Shown piece by piece: positions 35,421 to 44,081 of a stretch of 64,000 nt of DNA. The notes beneath the pieces were generated by a model. It was not told the origin of the DNA. It saw only the letters and a list, made by a program, of their open reading frames with translations, and searched no databases. Location of the stretch: the NCBI GenBank assembly GCA_025934485.1, contig JAICXX010000002.1, positions 1 through 64,000 on the forward strand, given 5' to 3'. The DNA comes from Chitinophagaceae bacterium. GTDB lineage: Bacteria > Bacteroidota > Bacteroidia > Chitinophagales > Chitinophagaceae. The number at the start of each line of letters is the position of its first letter. Positions within the stretch are counted from its first letter, which is position 1. Position numbers and translations under genes: made by a program.

Positions 35421-36404
35421 TTATGAAACTACAGATTCTTTATTATATTTATTGCGATACTCTAATGGAGATAACCCAGTAATTTTCTTGAAAATATTTC
35501 TGAACGCCTTCAAATCAGAATAGCCAACATCATACATTACTTCATTAACATTCTTCCTTGTTGATTCAAAACTTCTTTTGGCGGCTTCTACTTTTATTCG
35601 TTGTACATATTCAAACGGACTATTTCCTGTAGCTTTCTTAAATCTTCTATCAAAGTTTCGCCTGTCAATAGAAAACTTCGCAGAGAGTTCATCTACAATA
35701 ATTTTATCGTCAATATTTTTTTCAATAAATAATTGTGCTTTTTTTATCTCATCATCTTTATGATTTTTTTGTCCCGAGAAAATTAAAAAATCCGACTGAT
35801 TATTCCTGTCCAGATCAACTCCAGAAATCTTAGCGCAATAAACTGCAGTTTCTCTATCATAATATTTTTCAATAATATGTAGTATTAAATTCATAGAGGA
35901 AATAGCGCCACCTGAGGTATAAACTCCATGTTCCTCAGTAATTATTTTTTCAATTGTAAGATTAACTTCCGGGTACAACCTTTTAAAAACTTCGGCAGCG
36001 CGCCAATGCGTTGAACATTGTTTCCCATTCAATAATCCGGCAGATGCAAGTATAAACGCGCCGGTACATAAACTCGCCACTTCAGAACCTTCTTTATAAT
36101 GACTTATTACCCAATCAATCATTCTTTTGTTCTGTTTTAATGATTTCTCAATGTTGTCACCGAGGGATGGTACAATAATCAAATCTGTTTTCATCACTTC
36201 GTCAAAGCTCCTATCCTGGAGTATCGAATAAGAACCATGCTTTACAATATTTCCTTTTGCATCACCTATCAAAGTAGTTTTAAAAACAGCGGCTTTTCCT
36301 CTTTCAATAAAGTACTCATTGGCCTTTTCGATCACTTCAATAGTTAAAATTAAACTACTTGATGCGGTCGCTCTATTGGGTAAAAGGATTGCAAGTTGTT
36401 TCAT
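35421..36404 (-). CDS. GlxA-type regulator (DJ-1/PfpI-like domain plus AraC HTH)
   Basis: 327 residues. Residues 1-190 form the DJ-1/PfpI-like domain with ASLCTGAFILASAGLLNGK; the C-terminal 110 residues are an AraC double HTH (IIVDELSAKFSIDRRNFDRRFKKATGNSP, NEVMYDVGYSDLKAFRNIFKKITGLSP). The gene is visibly AT-rich compared with its neighbours, as are the next two genes. It is divergent from an SDR gene, probably its target. Confidence 0.9.
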   Translation of the reverse strand: MKQLAILLPNRATASSSLILTIEVIEKANEYFIERGKAAVFKTTLIGDAKGNIVKHGSYSILQDRSFDEVMKTDLIIVPSLGDNIEKSLKQNKRMIDWVISHYKEGSEVASLCTGAFILASAGLLNGKQCSTHWRAAEVFKRLYPEVNLTIEKIITEEHGVYTSGGAISSMNLILHIIEKYYDRETAVYCAKISGVDLDRNNQSDFLIFSGQKNHKDDEIKKAQLFIEKNIDDKIIVDELSAKFSIDRRNFDRRFKKATGNSPFEYVQRIKVEAAKRSFESTRKNVNEVMYDVGYSDLKAFRNIFKKITGLSPLEYRNKYNKESVVS

Positions 36405-36546
36405 TTGATTTTTTTAGTAAAGATAAAATATTTGATTGTCCTAATCAACACCCAAAAATGTCTGATTTACACACTGTGGGGGTATGTTATTGAACATACA
36501 TTTGTAGTAATAAAATTCAAATAAATTAAAATTGAAAAAAAACAAC

Positions 36547-37410
36547 ATGGAAAAAAAAGTCATTTTAATTACGGGAACAAATAGCGGTTTTGGTTGGCTC
36601 ACAGCTAACACTTGTGCAACTTTAGGACACAAAGTATACGCTACAATGCGTGAAACAAAAGGTCGTAATGCTGAAAAAGCAAAGGCATTGGTTCAGCAAG
36701 AAAACATTGATGTGTTAGAGGTAGATGTTACCAATGGAAAACAGGTAACAGATGCAATTGCTACTATCATTAAAAAAGAAGGTAGAATTGATGTGGTAGT
36801 AAATAATGCAGGAATCTCCGCAGTCGGAATTGCTGAATCATTTACCGAAGATGATTTGGATAGAATGCTCAATGTAGCTGTAACGGGACCCTGGAGAATC
36901 ATCAGAGCAGCTTTGCCTTATATGCGTAAGCAAGGCGAAGGTTTGATTGTAAATATTTCAAGCGTTGGAGGTCGTTTCTCTTTTCCTTTTACAACAGTTT
37001 ACAATGGTGCTAAGTTCGCAGTTGAAGGGTTAACAGAGGGCTTACATTATGAAGTAAGACCTTTGGGTGTAGATGTGGTGATGATTCAACCTGGTCCGTT
37101 TCCCACAGAAGTCTGGGAGAAAGTCGAAACTGGCTCAGATACTACAGTAATTACTGGATATGGCGCCTTAGCAAAAGTTCCCGAACAAATTATAGGAGGT
37201 TTTAAGCAAATGTTTGAAACCTTAAAACCAAATCCTCAATTGGTTGCCGACGCAATTGTAAAGTTAATTGATACGCCTAAAAGCAAACGACCTTTAAGAA
37301 CAGTTGTTGACCCGGCATCCGGAAGCTTTGCTGAAATAGCAAATAAAACTGTTAAGGAGCAATACGAAAGTTATCTGACTGCATTTGGCATGAAAGAAAT
37401 GTTGAGATAA
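36547..37410 (+). CDS. SDR-family oxidoreductase
   Basis: 287 residues from the ATG at 36547. Classical SDR motifs: VILITGTNSGFGWLTANT, VVVNNAGISAVG, NISSVGG and YNGAKFAVEGL (the catalytic Tyr and Lys). It is divergent from the GlxA-type regulator and followed by a small monooxygenase-like gene; all three share AT-rich codon use. Confidence 0.9.
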   Translation: MEKKVILITGTNSGFGWLTANTCATLGHKVYATMRETKGRNAEKAKALVQQENIDVLEVDVTNGKQVTDAIATIIKKEGRIDVVVNNAGISAVGIAESFTEDDLDRMLNVAVTGPWRIIRAALPYMRKQGEGLIVNISSVGGRFSFPFTTVYNGAKFAVEGLTEGLHYEVRPLGVDVVMIQPGPFPTEVWEKVETGSDTTVITGYGALAKVPEQIIGGFKQMFETLKPNPQLVADAIVKLIDTPKSKRPLRTVVDPASGSFAEIANKTVKEQYESYLTAFGMKEMLR

Positions 37411-37521
37411 ATTATTTACTAACAAATAAAACTATCATATAGAATTTCGACAATCAAAAAAGAATGACGGAAAAAAAGTACAGCAATCATAATTTACTCA
37501 CTAACAATTAAGATCAATAAA

Positions 37522-37836
37522 ATGAAAAAGATATTAGTCCGCTATAGGATAAAAGCAAACAAAGTTGCAGAGAACGAACAACTCGTTAAAGAGGTTTACG
37601 AACAATTGCATGTGATACAAATTCAAGGTCTTCGATACGCTACCGTCAAACTAGAAGACGGTGTTACCTTTGTTCATATTGCTTACCATGAGAATGAACA
37701 AGTCAGTAAAGAATTAGGCAGCTTACCTGCATTTAGAAAATTTACGAAAAACATCAATGATCGGTGCGATGAGCCCCCATTGGTTAGTTCCGTTTCAATT
37801 GTTGGCTCTTATAACTTTATCTGGGATAGAAATTAA
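37522..37836 (+). CDS. Small dimeric alpha-beta barrel-like protein
   Basis: 104 residues (ILVRYRIKANKVAENEQLVKEVYEQL, YATVKLEDGVTFVHIAYHE, FRKFTKNINDRC) resembling the antibiotic-biosynthesis-monooxygenase-like / DUF fold. Part of the AT-rich trio; function unknown. Confidence 0.6.
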   Translation: MKKILVRYRIKANKVAENEQLVKEVYEQLHVIQIQGLRYATVKLEDGVTFVHIAYHENEQVSKELGSLPAFRKFTKNINDRCDEPPLVSSVSIVGSYNFIWDRN

Positions 37837-37990
37837 GAATTCAAGCAGTAATTATTTTTGAAAAAGTGAATAATCAAAACGAGTAGACGGGGCTCGAACA
37901 ATAGCGAATAAAAAAACAGGCTTATTATCAATGAATTGCATTTAATAGCTGTTTTCCGCCAATTTAAATTGTGGTTTATGAAAAAAGAAA

Positions 37991-38017
37991 CGCGCTAAAA
38001 ATTAATATTTTAGCGCG
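37991..38017. terminator. Perfect ten-base hairpin terminator
   Basis: CGCGCTAAAA pairs with TTTTAGCGCG around a seven-base loop. It sits just outside the tRNA-tail repeat, in the position that the tRNA-Ser terminator occupies at 52.7 and 55.8 kb. Confidence 0.65.
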
Positions 38018-38032
38018 CTTTAAATTTACTAA

Positions 38033-38090
38033 GCGGAGAGGGAGGGTGTCGAACCTACCCCTTCAAATCCTTATCTGTAGCGGGTTTCAG
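38033..38090. repeat. Displaced tRNA-Ser 3' end / att-like site 2
   Basis: 38033-38046 (GCGGAGAGGGAGGG) is identical to the end of the intact tRNA-Ser gene (55846-55859) plus a T-loop-like TCGAACC; 38056-38090 is the arm shared with the sites at 27.9 and 52.75 kb. Similarity to the 52.8 kb copy continues about 120 bases further. Confidence 0.7.
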
Positions 38091-38357
38091 GAGATCCCCT
38101 ATTGTCAGGTCTCTAAGAAGTCCCCGTGAGGGGAAATCGACTATAACAATTTCGAAACGTCATCGTAAACATTTGTTTCACAAAGAACTACCCCGAATTT
38201 ACCGAAATATTTTCACAGATCGTCAACTGGTCTGTTAACGACGAGAGGTGAAGGATTCGCTTTGATATTCGTTGGTTTCGCGCTGAGTATCGCAGGGAAG
38301 TATCGGCCGTTCAGTTGCAGGAGATAAAAAGGTGGAGCAGGAATCCCCCCGGAGAAA

Positions 38358-38405
38358 AAATAAAAGTATTGTAATGCTTTTATTTAAAATATATTTCTAT
38401 CTTTG
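38358..38405 (+). promoter_or_regulatory. RIC-operon promoter with near-perfect palindromic operator
   Basis: AAATAAAAGTATT (38358-38370) pairs with AATGCTTTTATTT (38373-38385) with one mismatch around GT. A TATCTTTG -7 box follows at 38398-38405, its first base 26.5 bases from the operator centre. The operator replaces the -33 region, a geometry typical of class II activators. The site at 47025-47050 has the same palindrome and the same spacing on the minus strand. Confidence 0.7.
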
Positions 38406-38426
38406 TGGAGACGCAAAAAAAAGGTT

Positions 38427-39386
38427 ATGTCTACAATACAAGAAAACACACTCGATGTTACGTTGCTGGAGCCCCGGCAGAAACATCCCACCATCTTTTC
38501 CCGCTTCGATGAGCTATCGGGAGGGGAAAGCCTGACGATCTTTAACGACCATGACCCCAAGCCCCTATATTACCAGTTGCTGGGAGAAAGAGGGGATGTG
38601 TTCAACTGGGAATACCTTGAAAAAGGTCCCGAATCATGGAGGGTTCGTATCACCAGGCGGGGAAGCGGAGCGCAGGGTGAAACCCTTGGGCAGATTGCGG
38701 CTAAAGATATCCGCAAAGCACAGGTGTTCAAGAAGTATGGCCTCGACTTCTGTTGCGGCGGGAAGAAGACGGTTGTCGAAGCCTGTGCCGAAAAAGGCAT
38801 CGATGTTACCAGGGTGGAGCAGGAGCTCCAGCAGGCCGGCAAGGGAGCGGATGCCCGTCCCCTGCCATACAATGAATGGGATCCGGGGTTTCTCGCGGAT
38901 TATATCGTGAATACCCATCACCGGTATATCAGGAAGAACCTGCCGGACCTTGTTGCTTACGCCTACAAGGTGGCTCAAGTGCATGGAACCAGCCATCCCG
39001 AACTGCCGGCGGTGTATGAATTGGTAGAGCATATCAATGCCGAGCTGAGTGCGCACCTGGAGATCGAAGAGAGGATATTGTTCCCTTATATCAAAGCCCT
39101 GGCGACTGGTGGATCTAAGGCAAATACGGAGGAATTACTGATTTTCGGCTCCGCCGGCAACCCGATAGGCCGGATGGAGATAGAGCATGAGACGGTTGGG
39201 CGGGACCTGGAAGCCATCAGGGAGCTAACGGCGAACTATGCCCTGCCGGAGGATGCCTGTGCCAGCTACAGCCTCCTGTTCCGCATGCTTGCGGAATTTG
39301 AAGAGGACCTTCATTTGCATGTACACCTGGAGAACAACATATTGTTCCCCAGAACATTGGAGCTGGAGGAGCAGCTGGGTTTTTGA
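38427..39386 (+). CDS. RIC/ScdA-type iron-sulfur cluster repair di-iron protein with N-terminal DUF2249
   Basis: 319 residues from the ATG at 38427. Domains in order: DUF2249 (about 15-80, TIFNDHDPKPLYYQLLGERG), ScdA_N with FKKYGLDFCCGGKKTV (about 105-120), then a hemerythrin-like di-iron domain with THHRYIRKNL, HLEIEERILFPYI, MEIEHETVG and HVHLENNILFP. The family repairs iron-sulfur clusters damaged by nitric oxide. First gene of a five-gene operon. Confidence 0.92.
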   Translation: MSTIQENTLDVTLLEPRQKHPTIFSRFDELSGGESLTIFNDHDPKPLYYQLLGERGDVFNWEYLEKGPESWRVRITRRGSGAQGETLGQIAAKDIRKAQVFKKYGLDFCCGGKKTVVEACAEKGIDVTRVEQELQQAGKGADARPLPYNEWDPGFLADYIVNTHHRYIRKNLPDLVAYAYKVAQVHGTSHPELPAVYELVEHINAELSAHLEIEERILFPYIKALATGGSKANTEELLIFGSAGNPIGRMEIEHETVGRDLEAIRELTANYALPEDACASYSLLFRMLAEFEEDLHLHVHLENNILFPRTLELEEQLGF

Positions 39387-39402
39387 ATTCACCCGGGCAG
39401 CG

Positions 39403-40257
39403 ATGCCCCGAAAAACGATTCGCATCATGATCACTGTTAACGCAAATACCAGGATTGCCGAAGTCCTTCGGGAACATCCGGCCGCGTTGGAAGCCATTAT
39501 CGGCATCTCGCCCGGGTTTGAGCGGCTTCGCAATCCTTTAAGAAAGCTCATGGCTGGAAGAACTTCCATTGCCATGGCCAGCAGGATGGGGGCATGTACC
39601 GTCGACGAGTTCCTGAACCGGCTGGGAGTACTGGGATTTGCGATAGACCGGGAAGCGGTGCAAACCGGGGAATCCGGCGCAATATCGACGATCGGACCTG
39701 CTATGCCGGCTTTCCTGCGGGAAATTGGTCCTGACCGGGTGACGGAGCTGGACGTCCGGCCCATCATGGCGGGTGGGAAGGATCCTTTGAGCCAAATCCT
39801 TGCAGCAATCCACATGCTCGGCCAGGGGACTGTCCTGAAGATCGTGAATAGCTTCGAGCCTACCCCGTTGATCCTATTGCTGGAAAAGAAGGGGTTTGTA
39901 TCGTGGACGGATCATGTACAGGACGATGTAATTCATACTTATTTCTACCGGCGTGCGGAAGCATCTCCGGTGACCCCAGCGCATCCCCCTGCATTGGATG
40001 ATTGGGACGGAGCCATGGAGCGTTTTGCAGGAAAACAGGTGACCCTCGATGTCAGGGATCTGGAAATGCCTTTGCCGATGCTGACGATCCTGGAGCTGCT
40101 GGATGACCTGCCAGCGGGCCATGCCTTATTCGTTCACCACAAGCGTATCCCCGTCTTTCTTTTGCCGGAGCTGAACGAAAGAGGGTTCGAATATTGTATC
40201 CGGGAGATCCGGGATAGTGAGGTAGATATTCTTGTCTTTAAAAAATCAACTACTTGA
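39403..40257 (+). CDS. DUF1858 plus double DUF2249 protein
   Basis: 284 residues from the ATG at 39403 (39427 is an alternative). An N-terminal DUF1858-like domain (ITVNANTRIAEVLREHPAALE) is followed by two DUF2249 domains, one from ELDVRPIMAGGKDP and one from LDVRDLEMPLPMLTILELL. DUF2249 occurs with NO and iron-sulfur genes; biochemical role unknown. It ends just before the membrane protein gene. Confidence 0.8.
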   Translation: MPRKTIRIMITVNANTRIAEVLREHPAALEAIIGISPGFERLRNPLRKLMAGRTSIAMASRMGACTVDEFLNRLGVLGFAIDREAVQTGESGAISTIGPAMPAFLREIGPDRVTELDVRPIMAGGKDPLSQILAAIHMLGQGTVLKIVNSFEPTPLILLLEKKGFVSWTDHVQDDVIHTYFYRRAEASPVTPAHPPALDDWDGAMERFAGKQVTLDVRDLEMPLPMLTILELLDDLPAGHALFVHHKRIPVFLLPELNERGFEYCIREIRDSEVDILVFKKSTT

Positions 40258-40262
40258 GTGGA

Positions 40263-41537
40263 ATGAGTCATACGGTGGGAAGCAATACCACTCATCGGGT
40301 GGTATTGCCTTTTTATTTCTATGCGGCTTTGGCTTTCCTGGCTGCGACCGTGCTGTTGCTTCAGTCCAGTTCAGCCTTTACAGGCCATTTTTTTCAGCCG
40401 GCGATCCTTGCCGTGACGCACACGATGGCGCTGGGCTGGGGAACCATGATCATCATGGGCGCCAGTCACCAGCTTTTGCCCGTACTCGCGGAAAACAGGT
40501 TGTTCAGCGTCGCACTGGCGTATGTTTCATTCGTATTGGCTGCAATCGGCATTCCGCTGCTGGTATACGCCTTCTATACTTTTCAATTGGGATGGCCGGC
40601 GAGATGGGGCGGGAGCGCGATCGTCCTCGCCATAATTTGTTTTGTTATCAATGTTTGGGGAACGCTGACGGGGGGCAACAGGGATAATGTGCACGCAGTC
40701 TATGCCGTGACTGCATCGGTGTGGCTATTGCTGGCTGCCTTTACCGGTCTGGCACTGGTATACAATTTTACTTCGCCCTTCCTGCCGCAAGGCTCCCTCG
40801 CCTATCTTCCCTTGCATGCGCATATCGGCATAGCAGGCTGGTTCCTCTTATTGGTGATCGGCGTCGGATCAAGGTTGATCCCTATGTTCCTGATCTCGAA
40901 GTACACCAACGAACGATTACTTTGGGTCATTTATTTCCTGATTAACGGCGGGCTGTTGACTTTCTTATTTTTGTTCTTCCTGCCCCCCGGTCTTTCTTTT
41001 GCCTGGATGCCTATTATGGTCGTAATCATCGCCCTGATCCTTTTCGGCTATTATTGTTACTGTTGTTACCGGGAGCGCATCCGCAGACAGGTGGACAGCC
41101 GGATGAAAATATCTCTGGCATCCGCCGGCATGCTATTGATACCTCCCGGTCTGCTGATCATAGTAGTCGCTGTTCTACCGGCCGGCCACGTGGATAGCCG
41201 GCTTTTGCTCGTTTATGGATTCGCTACCTTTTTTGGCTGGGTAACGGCCATTATCCTGGGGATGACGTTCAAGACCCTGCCATTCATCGTGTGGAATAAG
41301 CTCTACCATGCACAGACCAGCGCCGGAAGATCGCCGAACCCCGGAGAATTGGCGGACAACAACCTGTTCGGAGTCACCGTCGCCGCCTGGCTGGCCGGGT
41401 CACTGGTCTTTATCGCCGGGATCTGCTGCCGCAGGGTGCCTGTACTACGTGGCGGAGCCGCTCTGTTGGTGGCTGCTGCCATCTTGTATAATTGGAATGT
41501 ATGGAAGGTTTTGACCCATAAATCACCGGCGAAATGA
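40263..41537 (+). CDS. Heme-copper-oxidase-subunit-I-like (NnrS/NorB-like) 12-TM protein
   Basis: 424 residues with about twelve membrane helices and the paired histidines HTMALGWGTMIIMGASHQLLP and LHAHIGIAGWFLL, a pattern seen in single-subunit heme-copper-oxidase relatives found beside NO-stress genes. Electron-transfer or NO-handling function is likely but the exact class is uncertain. The stop overlaps the start of the next gene by four bases. Confidence 0.65.
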   Translation: MSHTVGSNTTHRVVLPFYFYAALAFLAATVLLLQSSSAFTGHFFQPAILAVTHTMALGWGTMIIMGASHQLLPVLAENRLFSVALAYVSFVLAAIGIPLLVYAFYTFQLGWPARWGGSAIVLAIICFVINVWGTLTGGNRDNVHAVYAVTASVWLLLAAFTGLALVYNFTSPFLPQGSLAYLPLHAHIGIAGWFLLLVIGVGSRLIPMFLISKYTNERLLWVIYFLINGGLLTFLFLFFLPPGLSFAWMPIMVVIIALILFGYYCYCCYRERIRRQVDSRMKISLASAGMLLIPPGLLIIVVAVLPAGHVDSRLLLVYGFATFFGWVTAIILGMTFKTLPFIVWNKLYHAQTSAGRSPNPGELADNNLFGVTVAAWLAGSLVFIAGICCRRVPVLRGGAALLVAAAILYNWNVWKVLTHKSPAK

Positions 41538-41857
41538 ATGTAGTCACCAATAACGACTTGCAGTGCACGATCGCACTGGCTGCCCTGGAAAACGTCCTGG
41601 ACCCAGAGATCGGCCTGAATGTAGTCGACCTTGGATTGATCTATCGGCTCGATTTTGATGAGTCGGGCTCGGGCATAGCCGTGACCATGACCCTCTCTAC
41701 GCCCTTTTGTCCAATGGGTGAATCCATCACGGGCTCGGTGGAGCAGGTGCTGAAAGAGACATTTGCCGGGCCTTCTGTGACCATCGAACTTACCTTTCAG
41801 CCGCCCTGGAGCTATGATCGGATCTCCGAGGCGGGGAAAATTTTTTTAAGTAGATAA
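41534..41857 (+). CDS. MIP18/DUF59-type iron-sulfur assembly factor
   Basis: 107 residues with the DUF59 motifs LENVLDPEIGLNVVDLGLIYRL and MTLSTPFCPMGESI, including the conserved Cys. It acts in cluster insertion. Start codon overlaps the membrane protein stop, so it is translationally coupled. Confidence 0.88.
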   Translation: MNVVTNNDLQCTIALAALENVLDPEIGLNVVDLGLIYRLDFDESGSGIAVTMTLSTPFCPMGESITGSVEQVLKETFAGPSVTIELTFQPPWSYDRISEAGKIFLSR

Positions 41858-41860
41858 ACT

Positions 41861-42292
41861 ATGCTGAGTCTTACCTGCAAAACGGCCATCAAAGCGGTTA
41901 TCTTTCTAGCAACCCGAACGGATCCCGCCGAACGGCCGGGTATTAAAGAGATTGCAGCGGGTATCCGCGCCAACGAGCACACCGTGGGCAAACTGCTGCA
42001 AACGCTGGTGAAGCAAAAGGTGATCAACAGCGCCAAGGGGCCGTCCGGCGGGTTCTATATCTCCGGCGAACAGCAGAAGCAGCCGGTCATGGCCATCATT
42101 GAAGCCATCGACGGAGATGCCCTGTTCACGGAATGCGGCCTGGGGCTGAGCAAATGTTCAGCGGCGCATCCCTGTCCCATTCACGATGATTTTAAAGAAA
42201 GCAGGATGCTCCTGGAGAAGCTTTTCAGGACCCGGCGGATCATCGATCTATGCGGCACGGTAAGCAGCGGGGCCGCTTATCTCACGGGGTAA
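41861..42292 (+). CDS. Rrf2-family regulator with iron-sulfur cysteines (NsrR/IscR-like)
   Basis: 143 residues: winged helix (IKEIAAGIRANEHTVGKLLQTLVKQKVI, GPSGGFYI) and a cysteine cluster C-x6-C-x5-C (ECGLGLSKCSAAHPCPI) that fits a cluster ligand set. Last gene of the RIC operon, so it may regulate the island in response to NO or iron-sulfur status. Confidence 0.9.
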   Translation: MLSLTCKTAIKAVIFLATRTDPAERPGIKEIAAGIRANEHTVGKLLQTLVKQKVINSAKGPSGGFYISGEQQKQPVMAIIEAIDGDALFTECGLGLSKCSAAHPCPIHDDFKESRMLLEKLFRTRRIIDLCGTVSSGAAYLTG

Positions 42293-42344
42293 TCCGACGG
42301 CATACAATGCCAAGCCGGTGCCCCGGATATAGACGGCGATTGTT

Positions 42345-44024
42345 TCACGAATCGGCCAACAGGTCATAGTATTCGTCATCCTCATTTTTCCCGCCGAACC
42401 CTTCGCCTATCTTTTTACTGCTATCCAGGAACTCGATGGACCGGATCCATTTGACCATTTTATAACCGAGCTGGTTCTCCACCCGGAGCCGCAGCGGTGC
42501 GCCATGCTCAACGGGTAGCGGTGAATAGTTCATTTCCCAGGCAAGGATGCAACCAGGTTTGAGGCAATTGTCCAGCGTGTGGGTATCATAGTAGGCGCCT
42601 CCATACAGCCCCTCGCCAAAGGAAAAGAATGCCACCACCGTGGCGCCGGGCTTCGGCCGGACTATTTCGACGATCCGCCGCATTGGGATCCCGCCCCATT
42701 CGGCAATGCCGGTCCATCCCTGGATGCAATGATGCATGGTGATCTGTTGCTGCATTCCCATGGCCTGAAGATCGGCAAGGGATAGCTGTACCGGGTGCTC
42801 CACCATCCCGCCGACGGACAGCCGGTAATCCCGGAAGGATTGATCTGCCAGCAGCCGCCATTCCTCCGATTGCGGCATCTTACCGTTCATCCAGAAGTAA
42901 GACGAAATATCCTTTTGCCGGTAATATAGCTTTGGTTTTAGTCGATTAATGGTCAGCCGCCATAGGGTTCCGTTGATCGCCACCTCTATCCGCTGCAGGA
43001 CCCGGGGCCGTCGCCAGGACAGCCAATGCGCGAAAACGGCAAAGAGCACCACTGCCAGCACGATGGCGCTACCGATGACGATACCTCTCCAGTCCGACAG
43101 GCTGTCTGTACCCAGGATGATATGATTCATATTCCGCATTGCGCCGGTCAGGACCACGAGCGCGACGTGGATCACCAGGAAGACCAGGAACGCGAGTAGT
43201 ACCAGGAAATGCACCGAGCGGGCCGCCTGCCGGTTGCCGAAGAGTTTAGGCAGCCAATGCATCCGGTTCTCGACCGCCGGTGACATGGCCATCCCCGAGA
43301 CGAGGGCCACCGGTGCGAGCAGAAAGACAACTGTGAAATAGGATAATTGCTGCAGGGCATTGTAGCGAAAAAAACCATTTGGTTCGGCCGGCCAGTGAAA
43401 TGTGGCATAATGAACAAACACGCTCCATGCATCGGGAAGGACCGACCAGGAGGTGGGCACCAGCCGCCGCCAATGATCCGTTGCCAGCAGTAAGACGATA
43501 AATATGACCCCGTTCAAAATAAAGAAAGGGACGGTGATAAAATGCCAGCATCGTGCAATCCCTACCGAGTGCCGGAACCCCGGCAGACCCAGCACCGGGC
43601 TGATATACCGGGCGTCATCCTTGGCCGTATATACCCGGTCCCGCGGCACCTTATGGGGCGTGAACCGGATCCATTCCGAATCAGGACTGCAGCCGTTGTT
43701 CCAATATAGGCGCGGATGGTCGGCGAGGATCGATAACCCACTCCGCATGATCAACGAAAGGAAAAAGAAATTGACCCAGTGAGAAAGCCGGACCCAGCCG
43801 GGAAAGCCATGCGGTAATTCCTTTGTAGCCGTCGCCAGTACCGGGCCAACGGGTCCCGGATTAGCCGGAAGTCCACCGATCGCCAGTTGCAGCCACGCGG
43901 CACCCACCGTAGCTGCGACGAGCCCGGCGAATGTCCACCAGACATATGGTTTGAGCCCGATGAAGACGCGCCTCTCAGCCGGATACTTTACGGCCTGCTC
44001 TGCCGGTGAAAACTGCGTAAACAT
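42345..44024 (-). CDS. Fusion of cytochrome b membrane domain and Moco (sulfite-oxidase-like) domain
   Basis: 559 residues. Residues about 25-345 hold membrane helices with many histidines (RLSHWVNFFF, RCWHFITVPFF, VHFLVLLAFLVFLVIHV) like cytochrome b561/YedZ; residues about 385-545 form an oxidoreductase molybdopterin-binding domain with MHHCIQGWTGIAEWGG (Moco Cys) and APLRLRVENQLGYKMVKWI. MsrPQ-like systems have these as two proteins. It probably reduces an oxidised substrate with quinol. It lies 57 bases after the NDH-2 gene on the same strand. Confidence 0.85.
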   Translation of the reverse strand: MFTQFSPAEQAVKYPAERRVFIGLKPYVWWTFAGLVAATVGAAWLQLAIGGLPANPGPVGPVLATATKELPHGFPGWVRLSHWVNFFFLSLIMRSGLSILADHPRLYWNNGCSPDSEWIRFTPHKVPRDRVYTAKDDARYISPVLGLPGFRHSVGIARCWHFITVPFFILNGVIFIVLLLATDHWRRLVPTSWSVLPDAWSVFVHYATFHWPAEPNGFFRYNALQQLSYFTVVFLLAPVALVSGMAMSPAVENRMHWLPKLFGNRQAARSVHFLVLLAFLVFLVIHVALVVLTGAMRNMNHIILGTDSLSDWRGIVIGSAIVLAVVLFAVFAHWLSWRRPRVLQRIEVAINGTLWRLTINRLKPKLYYRQKDISSYFWMNGKMPQSEEWRLLADQSFRDYRLSVGGMVEHPVQLSLADLQAMGMQQQITMHHCIQGWTGIAEWGGIPMRRIVEIVRPKPGATVVAFFSFGEGLYGGAYYDTHTLDNCLKPGCILAWEMNYSPLPVEHGAPLRLRVENQLGYKMVKWIRSIEFLDSSKKIGEGFGGKNEDDEYYDLLADS

Positions 44025-44081
44025 AAAAAATTATCCGAGTAGTAAAGTTAAGGCAGTTTTCGATGCGAATGACCGGCATTT

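Larger units (their letters stand above)
37837..38426. other. Long gene-free interval: terminator, att-like site and island promoter
   Basis: In order it holds a perfect hairpin terminator (37991-38017), the displaced tRNA-Ser tail with arm (38033-38090), a stretch conserved with 52805-52920, and the palindromic operator and -7 box of the RIC operon. A 39-codon open stretch near 38230-38372 ends before the operator and is probably a remnant. Confidence 0.6.
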
